39,730 nucleotides of DNA. Source: an uncultured Arenimonas sp. (lineage in GTDB: Bacteria; Pseudomonadota; Gammaproteobacteria; Xanthomonadales; Xanthomonadaceae). The stretch's first letter is position 1. Each line of letters starts with the position of its first letter. A program made the position numbers and the translations under genes. Shown one piece after another: positions 26,380-34,097 of the stretch. Under the pieces are notes generated by a model. The model was not told the origin of the DNA. It did not search any database and worked only from the letters and a program-made list of their open reading frames with translations. The DNA lies in assembly GCA_946480565.1 (NCBI GenBank), contig CAMLKR010000007.1, forward strand, positions 1 through 39,730. Direction: 5' to 3'.

Positions 26380-27911
26380 TGAATACCCAATCCCTGCCCG
26401 TGATCGTCATCGGTGCCGGCCCCGTCGGCCTGGCGGCTGCCGCGCACCTGCTCGAGCGTGGATTCACGCCGGTCGTGTTCGAGGCCGGCGCCAGCGTCGG
26501 CGCCGGCATGCGCACGTGGGCGCATGTGCGCATGTTCTCGCCCTGGGAGTTCACCCTCGACCAGGCCGCCGCGCGCCTGCTGGCGCGCCACGGCTGGACC
26601 GCGCCCGAGTTGTCGGCTTTCCCCACCGGCGGCGAAGTGGCGCAGCGTTACCTCGAGCCGCTGGCGCGCACGCCGGAGATCGCGCCGCACCTGCGCCTGG
26701 GCACCCGCGTGACGGCGGTCAGCAAACAGCGCCGCGACCGCATGAAGGATGCGCAGCGCGACGACGTGCCCTTCGTCGTGCGCTACGAGGACGGCGAAGG
26801 CGAACACGAGCTGCTGGCGCAGGCGGTCATCGATGCGTCGGGCACCACCGGAACGCCCAACCCGCTGGGGGCTTCCGGCCTGCCGGCGCTGGGCGAGCGC
26901 GGCGCGCAGGCCCAGGTGTTCTACGGCATGCCCGACGTGCTGGGCGTGCATCGCGACCGTTACGCCGGCAAGCGCGTGCTGGTGGTCGGCAGCGGCCACT
27001 CGGCCTTCAACGTGCTCCAGGACCTGGCGCGGCTGGCGCAGCAGGCGCCGGGGACGCAGATCCAGTGGGCGATACGTCGCCCGTCCTTGAACCGTGTGCT
27101 CGGCGGCGGCGAAAACGACCAGCTGGCCGAACGCGGCCGGCTCGGCCTGACGGTGGCGCGCCTGGTGGAAGAAGGCGCGTTGACGGTGGCGACCTCGTTC
27201 CAGCTCGACCGCATCGAGCGCACGGCCGACGGCTGGGTGGCGTACAGCGGCGACACGGCGCTGGCGCCGGTGGACCAGATCGTCGCCGCGACCGGGTTCC
27301 GGCCGGACGTGGACCTGCTGTCCGAGCTGCGCATCGCGCTCGATGCCGGCACGCAGGCGCCGGTGGCGCTGGCGCCGCTGATCGACCCGAACCAGCACAG
27401 CTGCGGCAGCGTGCGCCCGCACGGCGCCGAGCAGCTGCGCCACCCCGACGCCAACGTCTACATCGTCGGCATGAAAAGTTATGGGCGCGCGCCGACCTTC
27501 CTGCTGCTGACCGGCTACGAGCAGGTGCGCTCCGTCGTCGCCGCCATCGCCGGCGACTGGGAATCGGCGCGTCGCGTCGAGCTGGTGCTGCCGGAGACGG
27601 GCGTGTGCATCACCCAGTTCGCCGACGAGGAGGCTCCGGCCGGTGCCGCCTCGTCCTGCTGTGGTCCGGCATCCGTCGACACCGCGACGCCGATGGGGGC
27701 AGTCGTCGTTGCCGTTGCGGAAGACGCGAAAGCCGGTTGCTGCGGCGGTCCGCCCAAGGCCAACGCCGAGGCCTGCTGCGTGAAGGACGAGGACGCCAAG
27801 GCGTCAGGCGCATCGGGCTGCGGTTGCGGCACCCGTGCCGCCGCGCCGGTGGCCGTCGCAATGCCGCCCGCAATCGCGGCGCCCGTCGCAGCGTCGACGT
27901 GCTGCCGCTGA
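26379..27911 (+). CDS. ArsO-like FAD/NAD(P)-binding oxidoreductase with Cys-Cys-rich tail
   Basis: 510 residues. Residues 1-400 form a flavoprotein monooxygenase-like core: FAD Rossmann motif VIVIGAGPVGLAAAAHLLERG (near 8-28), a second nucleotide-binding motif RVLVVGSGHSAFN (near 199-211) and the IVAATGFRPDVDLL motif (near 303-316). The last ~100 residues are an Ala-rich, apparently disordered tail with ten cysteines: four Cys-Cys pairs (SSCCGP, GCCGG, ACCVK, STCCR) and one CGC. Such pairs are common metalloid/soft-metal ligands. Related flavoproteins called ArsO occur in ars operons. The start overlaps the arsN-like stop by one base and has AAGGAG upstream; the MFS gene starts 7 bases after its stop. 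The reaction is unknown. Confidence 0.82.
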   Translation: MNTQSLPVIVIGAGPVGLAAAAHLLERGFTPVVFEAGASVGAGMRTWAHVRMFSPWEFTLDQAAARLLARHGWTAPELSAFPTGGEVAQRYLEPLARTPEIAPHLRLGTRVTAVSKQRRDRMKDAQRDDVPFVVRYEDGEGEHELLAQAVIDASGTTGTPNPLGASGLPALGERGAQAQVFYGMPDVLGVHRDRYAGKRVLVVGSGHSAFNVLQDLARLAQQAPGTQIQWAIRRPSLNRVLGGGENDQLAERGRLGLTVARLVEEGALTVATSFQLDRIERTADGWVAYSGDTALAPVDQIVAATGFRPDVDLLSELRIALDAGTQAPVALAPLIDPNQHSCGSVRPHGAEQLRHPDANVYIVGMKSYGRAPTFLLLTGYEQVRSVVAAIAGDWESARRVELVLPETGVCITQFADEEAPAGAASSCCGPASVDTATPMGAVVVAVAEDAKAGCCGGPPKANAEACCVKDEDAKASGASGCGCGTRAAAPVAVAMPPAIAAPVAASTCCR

Positions 27912-27918
27912 CCGCCCG

Positions 27919-29145
27919 ATGACCCCGGCCCTGCGACGCGCGGTGTGGTGGCTGGGCGCCTGCCAATGCGTGTTCTGGGGCGTGCTGTACTACGGATTCT
28001 CCGTGGTGCTGGTGCCGATGGACCGGGCGCTGGTGGCGTCGCAGGCGATGGTGGCCGGTGCGTTCTCCGCCGGCCTGCTGGTGATGGCCCTGGTCGCGCC
28101 GCGTTTCGGGCGCTGGCTCGACCGGGGCCGGGGGACGACCGTGGTCCGGCTGGGTGTCGGGCTTGCGGTCGTCGGATTGGTCCTGTTGTCGCAAGTCGCG
28201 TCGGTCGCGGGCCTTTACGCCGCGTGGGGGGTGCTGGGCCTGGCGATGGCGGCGCTGCTGTATGAGTCGGCCTTCGCGCTGGTGGTCCGCGCCGTCGACG
28301 ACGCCGGCGATCGCCTGCGCGCCCTGGCCGCGGTGACGGTGATGGGCGGACTGGCGAGCACCCTTTTCCTGCCGCTGCTGGCCCTGGCGGTCGAACACCT
28401 GGGATGGCGGAAGGCGCAGCTGGTGGCCGCGTGCGCGGTACTGCTGGCGGCGGCGGTGATGGAGCGATTCGTCTTTCCGGCGCTGCCTGCCCATGCACGG
28501 CCGTCGACGCAGGCCGATCCGGTCCGCCGCTCGCGGCGCGAACCGCGCTTCCTGGCGCTGCTGGCCTGCTTTTCCGCATCCAGCATCGCGGCGATGGCGG
28601 TGACGACGCTGCTGATTCCGCTGCTGATCCAGCGGCAGGTGTCCGCGCCGCTGGCGGCGACCGTGCTGGCAATGCTCGGCATCGCCCAGCTTCCGGGCCG
28701 GCTGTGGATGCTGCGCGGCGGCGCGCAGCCTTCGCCCGGCCATTTCGCCGCGCTGCCGCTGGTCCTGCAGGGTGCTGGCCTGGCGGGCATGGCGTTCGCG
28801 CCCGGCATCGGCCTCGCCGCGGCCGCGGTGGCCGTATTCGGCCTTGGTGCCGGTCTGCATACGTTGGCGCGGCCCTGGCTGGTGCAGCGCCTGTACGGCG
28901 CGTCGGCGTCGGGCTATTGGAACGGCCAGGTGGCGCGGGTGCAGGGGTTCGCCCGCGCCCTCGGCCCCGTGCTGGCCGTGGCCCTGGCCGCCATCGCCGG
29001 TGCGCCCGTCGTGCTGGCGGCGTTGGCCGCGCTGCTGCTGGCGCTGGCGGCGCTCGCGCATGCGCTGTTGCGCGTGGAGTCGCGTTCCGAACGGGAGGCG
29101 TCGCCGCGGGTCGCGGGCCAAGTAAGCAACCGCATTACCGGATAG
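27919..29145 (+). CDS. MFS transporter (putative arsenical/drug exporter)
   Basis: 408 residues with a dozen or so hydrophobic segments; the loop after the second has APRFGRWLDRGRGTTVVR near 58-75, the G-R/K-x-x-D-R/K-type motif A of the major facilitator superfamily. A polar, Arg-rich central loop (about 190-212) divides the two halves. Overall the protein is a typical proton-coupled exporter. Its place directly after the ArsN1-like and ArsO-like genes suggests it exports the modified compound or trivalent arsenical, as ArsK-type carriers do in some ars operons; sequence alone does not prove this. No separate promoter is visible. Confidence 0.85.
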   Translation: MTPALRRAVWWLGACQCVFWGVLYYGFSVVLVPMDRALVASQAMVAGAFSAGLLVMALVAPRFGRWLDRGRGTTVVRLGVGLAVVGLVLLSQVASVAGLYAAWGVLGLAMAALLYESAFALVVRAVDDAGDRLRALAAVTVMGGLASTLFLPLLALAVEHLGWRKAQLVAACAVLLAAAVMERFVFPALPAHARPSTQADPVRRSRREPRFLALLACFSASSIAAMAVTTLLIPLLIQRQVSAPLAATVLAMLGIAQLPGRLWMLRGGAQPSPGHFAALPLVLQGAGLAGMAFAPGIGLAAAAVAVFGLGAGLHTLARPWLVQRLYGASASGYWNGQVARVQGFARALGPVLAVALAAIAGAPVVLAALAALLLALAALAHALLRVESRSEREASPRVAGQVSNRITG

Positions 29146-29153
29146 CCCGCGTT

Positions 29154-29193
29154 TCGACCGCAACGGCCTGCAGAAGGACAGAAGTCGACCGCA
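29154..29193. repeat. Direct repeats upstream of the DJ-1 gene
   Basis: TCGACCGCA occurs at 29154-29162 and 29185-29193, 31 bases apart (three helical turns), in the 85-base gap before the DJ-1-family gene. The spacing suits an AraC-type regulator binding one DNA face; the GlxA-type regulator is nearby. Confidence 0.35.
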
Positions 29194-29230
29194 GACTGGG
29201 CACCCTGTCCACCTGTCGCCGGGGCTGCCC

Positions 29231-29851
29231 ATGCACATCGCCATCCTCACCTTCGAGGCCTTCAACGAACTCGACTCGCTGATCGCGCTGGGCGTGTTGA
29301 ACCGGATCAGGCAGCCCGGATGGCGGGTGAGCCTTTGCTGCCCCGCGGCGGAGGTGACGTCGATGAACGGCGTGACGGTAAAGGCGCAGTCGCGGCTCGA
29401 GGATGCCACGTCGGCCGACGCGGTCATCGTCGGCAGCGGCGCCCGCACGCGCGAGCTGGTCGAGGATGCCGCGCTGATGTCGCGGCTGGCGCTGGACCCG
29501 GCGCGCCAGCTGGTCGCGGCGCAGTGCTCGGGCACCCTGGTGCTGGCGAAACTCGGGCTGCTGGACGGCGTGCCCGCCTGCACCGACCTGGTCACGCGGC
29601 CCTGGGTGCTGGCCGCGGGCGTGGAGGTGCTCGACCAGCCGCTGTTCGCGCGCGGCAACGTCGCCACCGCCGGCGGCTGCCTGGCCTCGGCCTACCTGGC
29701 CGGATGGCTGATCGCCCGGCGCCTCGGCCTGGACGCCGCCGCCGAGGCCCTGCGCTACGTGGCGCCGGTAGGCGAGAAGGACGCCTACGTCGCCAATGCG
29801 CTGCAGCGGCTGCAGCCTTATTGCGGTTCGTCAGATCCGGGCTCAGGCTGA
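29231..29851 (+). CDS. DJ-1/PfpI family protein
   Basis: 206 residues. The fold pattern is that of DJ-1/PfpI: HIAILTFEAFNELDSLIALGVLNR at the start, ADAVIVGSGARTRELVED near 57-74, and the nucleophile elbow LVAAQCSGTLVLAKLGLLDG near 96-115 with Cys101. Members act as chaperones, glyoxalases or isonitrile hydratases; this one resembles the amidase-like domain of GlxA-type regulators, including the LLDG segment, without the AraC domain. It is convergent with the GlxA-type AraC gene, overlapping it by 9 bases, so the pair may act in one response. Confidence 0.88.
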   Translation: MHIAILTFEAFNELDSLIALGVLNRIRQPGWRVSLCCPAAEVTSMNGVTVKAQSRLEDATSADAVIVGSGARTRELVEDAALMSRLALDPARQLVAAQCSGTLVLAKLGLLDGVPACTDLVTRPWVLAAGVEVLDQPLFARGNVATAGGCLASAYLAGWLIARRLGLDAAAEALRYVAPVGEKDAYVANALQRLQPYCGSSDPGSG

Positions 29852-30781
29852 CTGCCGGGCCGTTCGCCGCAGCACCTGCGGCGGTTGCCCGAAGTTGCGC
29901 AGGAAGGCGCGGCGCATGCGCTCGGGGTCGGCGAAGCCGGTTTCGGCGGCGATCTCGTCGATGGTGTGGCGGCTCTGTTCGACCATCACGCGCGCGGCTT
30001 CCACGCGCAGGTGCTCGACGGCCTTGGCCGGCGACTGGCCGGTTTCGGTGCGGAAGGCGCGGCTGAACTGGCGCGGGCTCAGGTGGGCGGCAGCAGCCAG
30101 TTCCTCCACCGTCAGCGGCGCCCGCAGGTTGCGCCGGGCGTAAGCCAGCGCGGTCTGGATGCGGTCGGACTTCGGGTCCAGCTCCAGCAGCGCCGAATGC
30201 TGCGACTGGCCACCGGCGCGGCGGTGGTGCACCACCAGTTTCTGCGCAACGGCACGCGCCAGCTCGGCGCCGAAGTCCTTCTCGATCATGCCCAGGGCCA
30301 GGTCCACGCCGGCGCTCATGCCGGCCGAGGTCCATAGCCCGCCGTCGATGATGTAGATGCGGTCCTCTTCCACCCGCGCCTGCGGGAACTGTCGCTGCAG
30401 GGCGCGGGCGTGGATCCAGTGCGTGGTGACGCGCCGGCCGTCGAGCAGGCCGGCTTCGCCCAGCAGGAAGGCGCCGGTGCAGACCGAGGCCGTGCGCCGC
30501 GCGCCGCGCGACAGCTTCTGCAGCTGCGCGATCAGCCCCGGGCTGGACGGCCGCGGGTACAGCAGGCCAGCGACGATCAGCGTGTCGAGCTTCTGCCGCG
30601 CCATCGCCCGCGTCTCGACCGAGACGCCGAAGGAGTTGGGCAGCAGGCCGCCGTTTTCAGACAGGAAGCGCAGCCCGTACAGCGATTCCTTCGCGGTGAC
30701 GTTGGCCAGCTCGAAGGCCGAGGCCGCGGCCAGGCCCATGACCTGGAAGCCCGGGGGAAGCACGAAACCGACGGTGAGCAT
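29843..30781 (-). CDS. GlxA-family AraC-type transcriptional regulator
   Basis: 312 residues from the ATG at 30781 (MLTVGFVLPPGF), chosen because GAGG lies about 9 bases upstream and because the predicted promoter lies downstream of the alternative ATG at 30823. The N-terminal DJ-1/PfpI-like domain (about 1-190) senses a ligand and includes RRTASVCTGAFLLGEAGLLDGRRVTTHW with the conserved Cys. The C-terminal AraC DNA-binding domain (about 215-310) reads APLTVEELAAAAHLSPRQFSRAFRTETG, then TIDEIAAETGFADPERMRRAF. It is divergent from the SDR-Ohr-cupin-AhpD operon (108-base gap), the usual sign of control over it. Confidence 0.92.
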   Translation of the reverse strand: MLTVGFVLPPGFQVMGLAAASAFELANVTAKESLYGLRFLSENGGLLPNSFGVSVETRAMARQKLDTLIVAGLLYPRPSSPGLIAQLQKLSRGARRTASVCTGAFLLGEAGLLDGRRVTTHWIHARALQRQFPQARVEEDRIYIIDGGLWTSAGMSAGVDLALGMIEKDFGAELARAVAQKLVVHHRRAGGQSQHSALLELDPKSDRIQTALAYARRNLRAPLTVEELAAAAHLSPRQFSRAFRTETGQSPAKAVEHLRVEAARVMVEQSRHTIDEIAAETGFADPERMRRAFLRNFGQPPQVLRRTARQSA

Positions 30782-30809
30782 GGCCGGAACCTCGTATGGC
30801 AGGAAACGA

Positions 30810-30851
30810 GGTATATACGACATTTACGCCATCCGCAAGCGGGCCTAGATT
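30810..30851. promoter_or_regulatory. Divergent promoters of the glxA-like gene and SDR operon
   Basis: Minus strand: TTGCGG (30833-30838), 17 bases, TATACC (30810-30815). Plus strand: TTTACG (30823-30828), 17 bases, TAGATT (30846-30851). The two promoters overlap, so one bound regulator could affect both directions. Confidence 0.45.
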
Positions 30852-30889
30852 CTGCGCCACACCGGGAGCCCCCGGAACTGGAGTCCGCC

Positions 30890-31696
30890 ATGAACACCCG
30901 CGCCCACCTCGGTACCGCCCTGATCACCGGTGCCTCCTCCGGCATCGGCGCCCTGTACGCCGACCGCCTGGCCCGCGCCGGTTACGACCTGATCCTGGTC
31001 GCCCGCCGCGCCGACAAACTGCGCGACCTGGCGCAGGCCCTCACCACCGCCACCGGCCGCTCGATCGAAACCCTCGCCGCCGACCTCACCGACCCGGACG
31101 AGCTCGCCAGCGTCGAGGACGTGCTGCGCACCGATGCCAGCATCACCCTGCTGGTCAACAACGCCGGCGTCGGCGCCACCGCGCCGCTGTTGCAGTCCGA
31201 CGTGGACGACATGGCGCGCATGGTGGCGCTCAATGTCACCGTGCCGATGCGCCTGGCCTATGCCGTGGCACCGGCCTTCGTCGCCCGCGGCACCGGCATC
31301 CTCATCAACATCGCCTCGGTCGTCGCCGTGGCGCCGGAGCTGCTCAACGGCGTCTACGGCGCCAGCAAGGCCTTCCTGCTGGCGCTGACGCAGTCGCTGC
31401 AGCACGAGCTGGCCGACAAGGGCGTGCGCGTCCAGGCCGTGCTGCCGGGCGCCACCGCCACCGATTTCTGGGCCGATGCCGGCACGCCGCTCGAACACTT
31501 GCCCAAGGAAATCGTGATGCCGGCGTCGGCGATGGTCGATGCCGCGCTGGCCGGCCTGGCGCTGGGCGAGGTCGTGACCATTCCCTCGCTGCCCGAGGCC
31601 GCCGACTGGGACGCCTTCGAACAGGCCCGCAAGGCGTTGGCGCCGGGGCTGTCGCGTTCAGTGCCGGCGGCGCGTTACGGCGCCGCCGCGTCCTGA
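30890..31696 (+). CDS. Short-chain dehydrogenase/reductase
   Basis: 268 residues, classical SDR. The cofactor site is TALITGASSGIGALYADRLARAG (near 9-31), with LVNNAGVG near 87-94, the catalytic Ser region LINIASVVAV near 138-147, and YGASK (near 156-160) giving Tyr and Lys. RRADKL after the second strand suggests NADPH preference. GGAG lies upstream of the ATG. It is the first gene of the SDR-DUF2798-Ohr-cupin-AhpD run, so it probably reduces an aldehyde, ketone or quinone that arises in the same stress; the substrate is unknown. Confidence 0.93.
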   Translation: MNTRAHLGTALITGASSGIGALYADRLARAGYDLILVARRADKLRDLAQALTTATGRSIETLAADLTDPDELASVEDVLRTDASITLLVNNAGVGATAPLLQSDVDDMARMVALNVTVPMRLAYAVAPAFVARGTGILINIASVVAVAPELLNGVYGASKAFLLALTQSLQHELADKGVRVQAVLPGATATDFWADAGTPLEHLPKEIVMPASAMVDAALAGLALGEVVTIPSLPEAADWDAFEQARKALAPGLSRSVPAARYGAAAS

Positions 31697-31722
31697 CGCG
31701 CACCGCGCACCGGAGTGCTGCC

Positions 31723-31944
31723 ATGGACAACCTGATCAAACGCAAGATCGCCTTCGCCCTTTCCATGGGCGTCGTCACCACGGGGATCATTTCCTTCGTG
31801 CTCATCGCGCTCAACCGCGGCCTGGCGGAAGGTTTCCTGTTCGCCTGGCTGCGCTCCTGGGGCGCGGCCTACCTGATCGTCATCCCGGCGATCCTGTTGA
31901 TCGGACCGCGGCTTCAGGCGCGGATCGATCGTCTCCTCCCCTGA
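31723..31944 (+). CDS. DUF2798 small membrane protein
   Basis: 73 residues with two transmembrane helices: IAFALSMGVVTTGIISFVLIAL (about 9-30) and WGAAYLIVIPAILLIGPRL (about 46-64). The RKIAFALSMGVVTT start and the central WLRSW fit DUF2798, an inner-membrane family of unknown function. It sits 26 bases after the SDR gene and 19 bases before ohr, with GGAG before its ATG, so it is part of the operon. Confidence 0.85.
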   Translation: MDNLIKRKIAFALSMGVVTTGIISFVLIALNRGLAEGFLFAWLRSWGAAYLIVIPAILLIGPRLQARIDRLLP

Positions 31945-31963
31945 AACCCCACCGAGAACCCTC

Positions 31964-32383
31964 ATGATCAATGTCATCGATTCCGTCGTTTACACCGGCA
32001 AGACCAGCACCACCGGCGGCCGCCACGGCCAGGCCCGCAGCGACGACGGCCGCCTGGCCATCGAACTTTCCCCGCCCGGCAGCAACGGCCCCGGCACCAA
32101 TCCCGAGCAGCTGTTCGGCGCAGGCTGGTCGGCCTGTTTCCTCAGCGCCGTGGGCAAGGCGGCGCAGGCCGCGAAGGTGAAGCTGCCGGCCGATGCCGCG
32201 GTCGAGGCCGAGATCGACCTGGGCGCCGGCGGCGACGCCTATTTCCTGGCCGCGCGGCTCCGCGTCAGCCTGCCGGGCGTCGACCGCGCCGTCGCGCAGT
32301 CGCTGATCGAGACGGCGCACCAGATCTGCCCGTACTCCAAGGCCAGCCGCGGCAACATCGACGTCGCGATCTCCCTCGCTTGA
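31964..32383 (+). CDS. ohr: Organic hydroperoxide resistance protein Ohr (OsmC family)
   Basis: 139 residues. Ohr reduces organic and fatty-acid hydroperoxides with lipoylated proteins as electron donor. The two active cysteines are Cys58 (GWSACFLSA) and Cys122 (HQICPYSKASRGN); the partner Arg (TTGGRHG, Arg20) and Glu (NPEQLFGAG, Glu48) are also present, and the C-terminal VDVAISLA-like strand is typical (NIDVAISLA). No OhrR gene is adjacent; here the gene lies inside an operon opposite a GlxA-type AraC regulator. A hairpin (32393-32412) follows. Confidence 0.95.
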   Translation: MINVIDSVVYTGKTSTTGGRHGQARSDDGRLAIELSPPGSNGPGTNPEQLFGAGWSACFLSAVGKAAQAAKVKLPADAAVEAEIDLGAGGDAYFLAARLRVSLPGVDRAVAQSLIETAHQICPYSKASRGNIDVAISLA

Positions 32384-32392
32384 CCCCATGCG

Positions 32393-32412
32393 CGCGCCCG
32401 CCCTCGGGCGCG
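32393..32412 (+). promoter_or_regulatory. Hairpin between ohr and the cupin gene
   Basis: CGCGCCCG-CCCT-CGGGCGCG, a perfect 8-bp stem without a T-run, 10 bases past the ohr stop. It may tune mRNA stability inside the operon. AAAAGGAG follows as the cupin ribosome site. Confidence 0.5.
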
Positions 32413-32432
32413 TGCCCTCAAAAGGAGCTTCC

Positions 32433-32834
32433 ATGAACCTGTTCCGATCCACGATGGCCGCGGCGCTGCTCGCGGCCGGCAGCCTGGCGTCCGCACCGCT
32501 GTCCGCGCAGAACGTCGGCATCACTCGTCACGACCTGCAGCAGCATCCGCTGTCCGCGCCCGGCCGCGAGGTGGTGCAGGTATTGGTCCGATTCGCACAC
32601 GGCGCCACCGCCGCCGCGCATCACCATCCCGGCGAAGAGATCGTCTATGTCACCGAAGGCGTGCTGGAATACCGGCTCGCCGGTCGCGCGCCGGTCGTGC
32701 TGCGCGCGGGTGACGTACTTTTCATTCCCCACGGCGTCGACCATGAAGTGCTCAATGTCGGCGACGGCCCCGCGGCCGAACTGGCGACCTATGTCGTCGA
32801 AACCGGCCGGCCGCTGGTGCTTCCCGCCCGTTGA
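32433..32834 (+). CDS. Exported cupin-domain protein
   Basis: 133 residues. Residues 1-25 are a signal peptide (AAALLAAGSLASAPLSAQ), so the mature protein is periplasmic. One cupin domain follows: HGATAAAHHHPGEEIVYVTEGVLEYRL (near 56-82; metal-binding His/His/Glu) and AGDVLFIPHGVDHEVLNVGDG (near 91-111; the fourth ligand His). The metal site is complete, so it may be an enzyme rather than a binding protein. AAAAGGAG lies upstream. It belongs to the SDR-Ohr-AhpD-like operon. Confidence 0.9.
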   Translation: MNLFRSTMAAALLAAGSLASAPLSAQNVGITRHDLQQHPLSAPGREVVQVLVRFAHGATAAAHHHPGEEIVYVTEGVLEYRLAGRAPVVLRAGDVLFIPHGVDHEVLNVGDGPAAELATYVVETGRPLVLPAR

Positions 32835-32869
32835 TCCCCAGGCTTCCCAACCCTCAACGGAGGACTTCG

Positions 32870-33310
32870 ATGCAATCCCGACTCGACTTCTATTCGGCCT
32901 CGCCGGCCGCCACCCAGGCCATGGTCGCGTTCGACACGGCGGTCAAGGCCCTGGCGCTGGAGCCGTCCCTGGTCGAATTGGTGAAGCTGCGCGCGTCGCA
33001 GCTCAACGGCTGTGCCTACTGCGTGGACCTGCACAGCCGCGACGCGAAGCGGCAGGGCGAAACCGACCGCCGGCTGCACGCGCTGGCGGTCTGGCGCGAG
33101 TCGCCGTTTTTCACCGAGCGCGAGCGCGCGGCCCTGGCCTGGACCGAAGCCCTGACCCGCCTCTCCGAAACCCACGCCCCCGACGCGGACTACGCCTGGC
33201 TCAGCCAGCATTTCGACGAGCGCGAGCGGGTGGACCTGACCCTGGTGATCAATGCGATCAACAGCTGGAACCGGCTGGCGGTTGGCTTCCGCAAGCTGCC
33301 GCCGGGCTGA
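32870..33310 (+). CDS. Carboxymuconolactone decarboxylase / AhpD-like protein
   Basis: 146 residues, all-helical CMD/AhpD domain. The redox centre is Cys48-Ala-Tyr-Cys51 with His55 (NGCAYCVDLHSRDAKRQGE), the AhpD arrangement for peroxidase-linked disulfide relay. The YSASPAATQAM start and ERERAALAWTEALTRLSE near 81-98 are typical. It is the last gene of the operon, 35 bases after the cupin gene, with GGAGG before the ATG. A role in alkyl peroxide or electrophile stress fits its neighbour Ohr. The next 148 bases hold no clear motif. Confidence 0.93.
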   Translation: MQSRLDFYSASPAATQAMVAFDTAVKALALEPSLVELVKLRASQLNGCAYCVDLHSRDAKRQGETDRRLHALAVWRESPFFTERERAALAWTEALTRLSETHAPDADYAWLSQHFDERERVDLTLVINAINSWNRLAVGFRKLPPG

Positions 33311-33458
33311 GCCGGCGGCGCGGGACTGGGCGGACGACCATGGGACCCCGCGATTGCCCGGCCGCCTCCCCGGGCGTGCCCGCAAAAAGCCAGATATCGT
33401 TCGCATGCTTCCCAGCAGCCGCCCCCGACCGGGTGCGGCCCCAACAGGGAGAGGGGTC

Positions 33459-34010
33459 ATGACCGATATTCTTGAAAGCGACCAGCTGCGCCGCGGTCCG
33501 GTGCGCTGGCTGGTGTGGGGCGGGGCGGTGGCTTTGCTGCTGTTGCCCCTGGTGGCGATGCAGTTCACCGCCGAAGTGAACTGGGATGGATTCGATTTCC
33601 TGGTGATGGGCGGCATGCTGCTGACGGTCTGCGTGGCCTACGAGGTTTCGGCCCGCATCGCCCGCAGCAATGCCTACATGCTGGCCGCGGGCATGGCGGT
33701 CGGCGGCGCATTCATGACGGTCTGGGCCAATGGGGCGGTAGGCATCATCGGCAGCGAGGACAATCCGGCCAACGCGATCTTCTATTGGGTGCTGGCGTTC
33801 GAATTGATCGCCTCGCTGCTGGTGCTGTTCCGCGCGCGGCCGATGGCCTGGGTGATGGTGGGCACTGCGGTCGCGCAGCTGGGCGTCTGCGTCTACGCCT
33901 GGATGGCCGGCCTGGGCCACGTCTGGGTGTTCACCGGCGTGATGTGCGCGCTGTGGCTGGCGTCCGCGCGGCTGTTCCGGGAAGCGGCGATGCTGCAGGC
34001 GAAGGCCTGA
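33459..34010 (+). CDS. Integral membrane protein, unknown function
   Basis: 183 residues with six predicted membrane helices (about 16-35, 47-67, 74-97, 104-125, 128-150, 151-172). Short loops and a charged 15-residue N-terminus suggest an inner-membrane protein. No catalytic or transport motif is recognised; similar predicted membrane proteins are often left as conserved hypotheticals. The ATG at 33459 is preceded by GGGAGAGG. It stands alone between the stress operon and an AraC gene. Confidence 0.8.
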   Translation: MTDILESDQLRRGPVRWLVWGGAVALLLLPLVAMQFTAEVNWDGFDFLVMGGMLLTVCVAYEVSARIARSNAYMLAAGMAVGGAFMTVWANGAVGIIGSEDNPANAIFYWVLAFELIASLLVLFRARPMAWVMVGTAVAQLGVCVYAWMAGLGHVWVFTGVMCALWLASARLFREAAMLQAKA

Positions 34011-34097
34011 GTCGGCAGCCGGGGCGCGACTTCTGGCAGGCGTCGGCACCCGTGCGGCCGACTAGGCTGGCGGGGCCTCCGTAACGGATTCCCCCAT

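Noticed and set aside
30782..30823. Upstream ATG at 30823 as the start of the GlxA-type regulator
   Set aside because: The predicted promoter -10 lies downstream of this ATG, and the ATG at 30781 has a better ribosome site and starts at the conserved domain.
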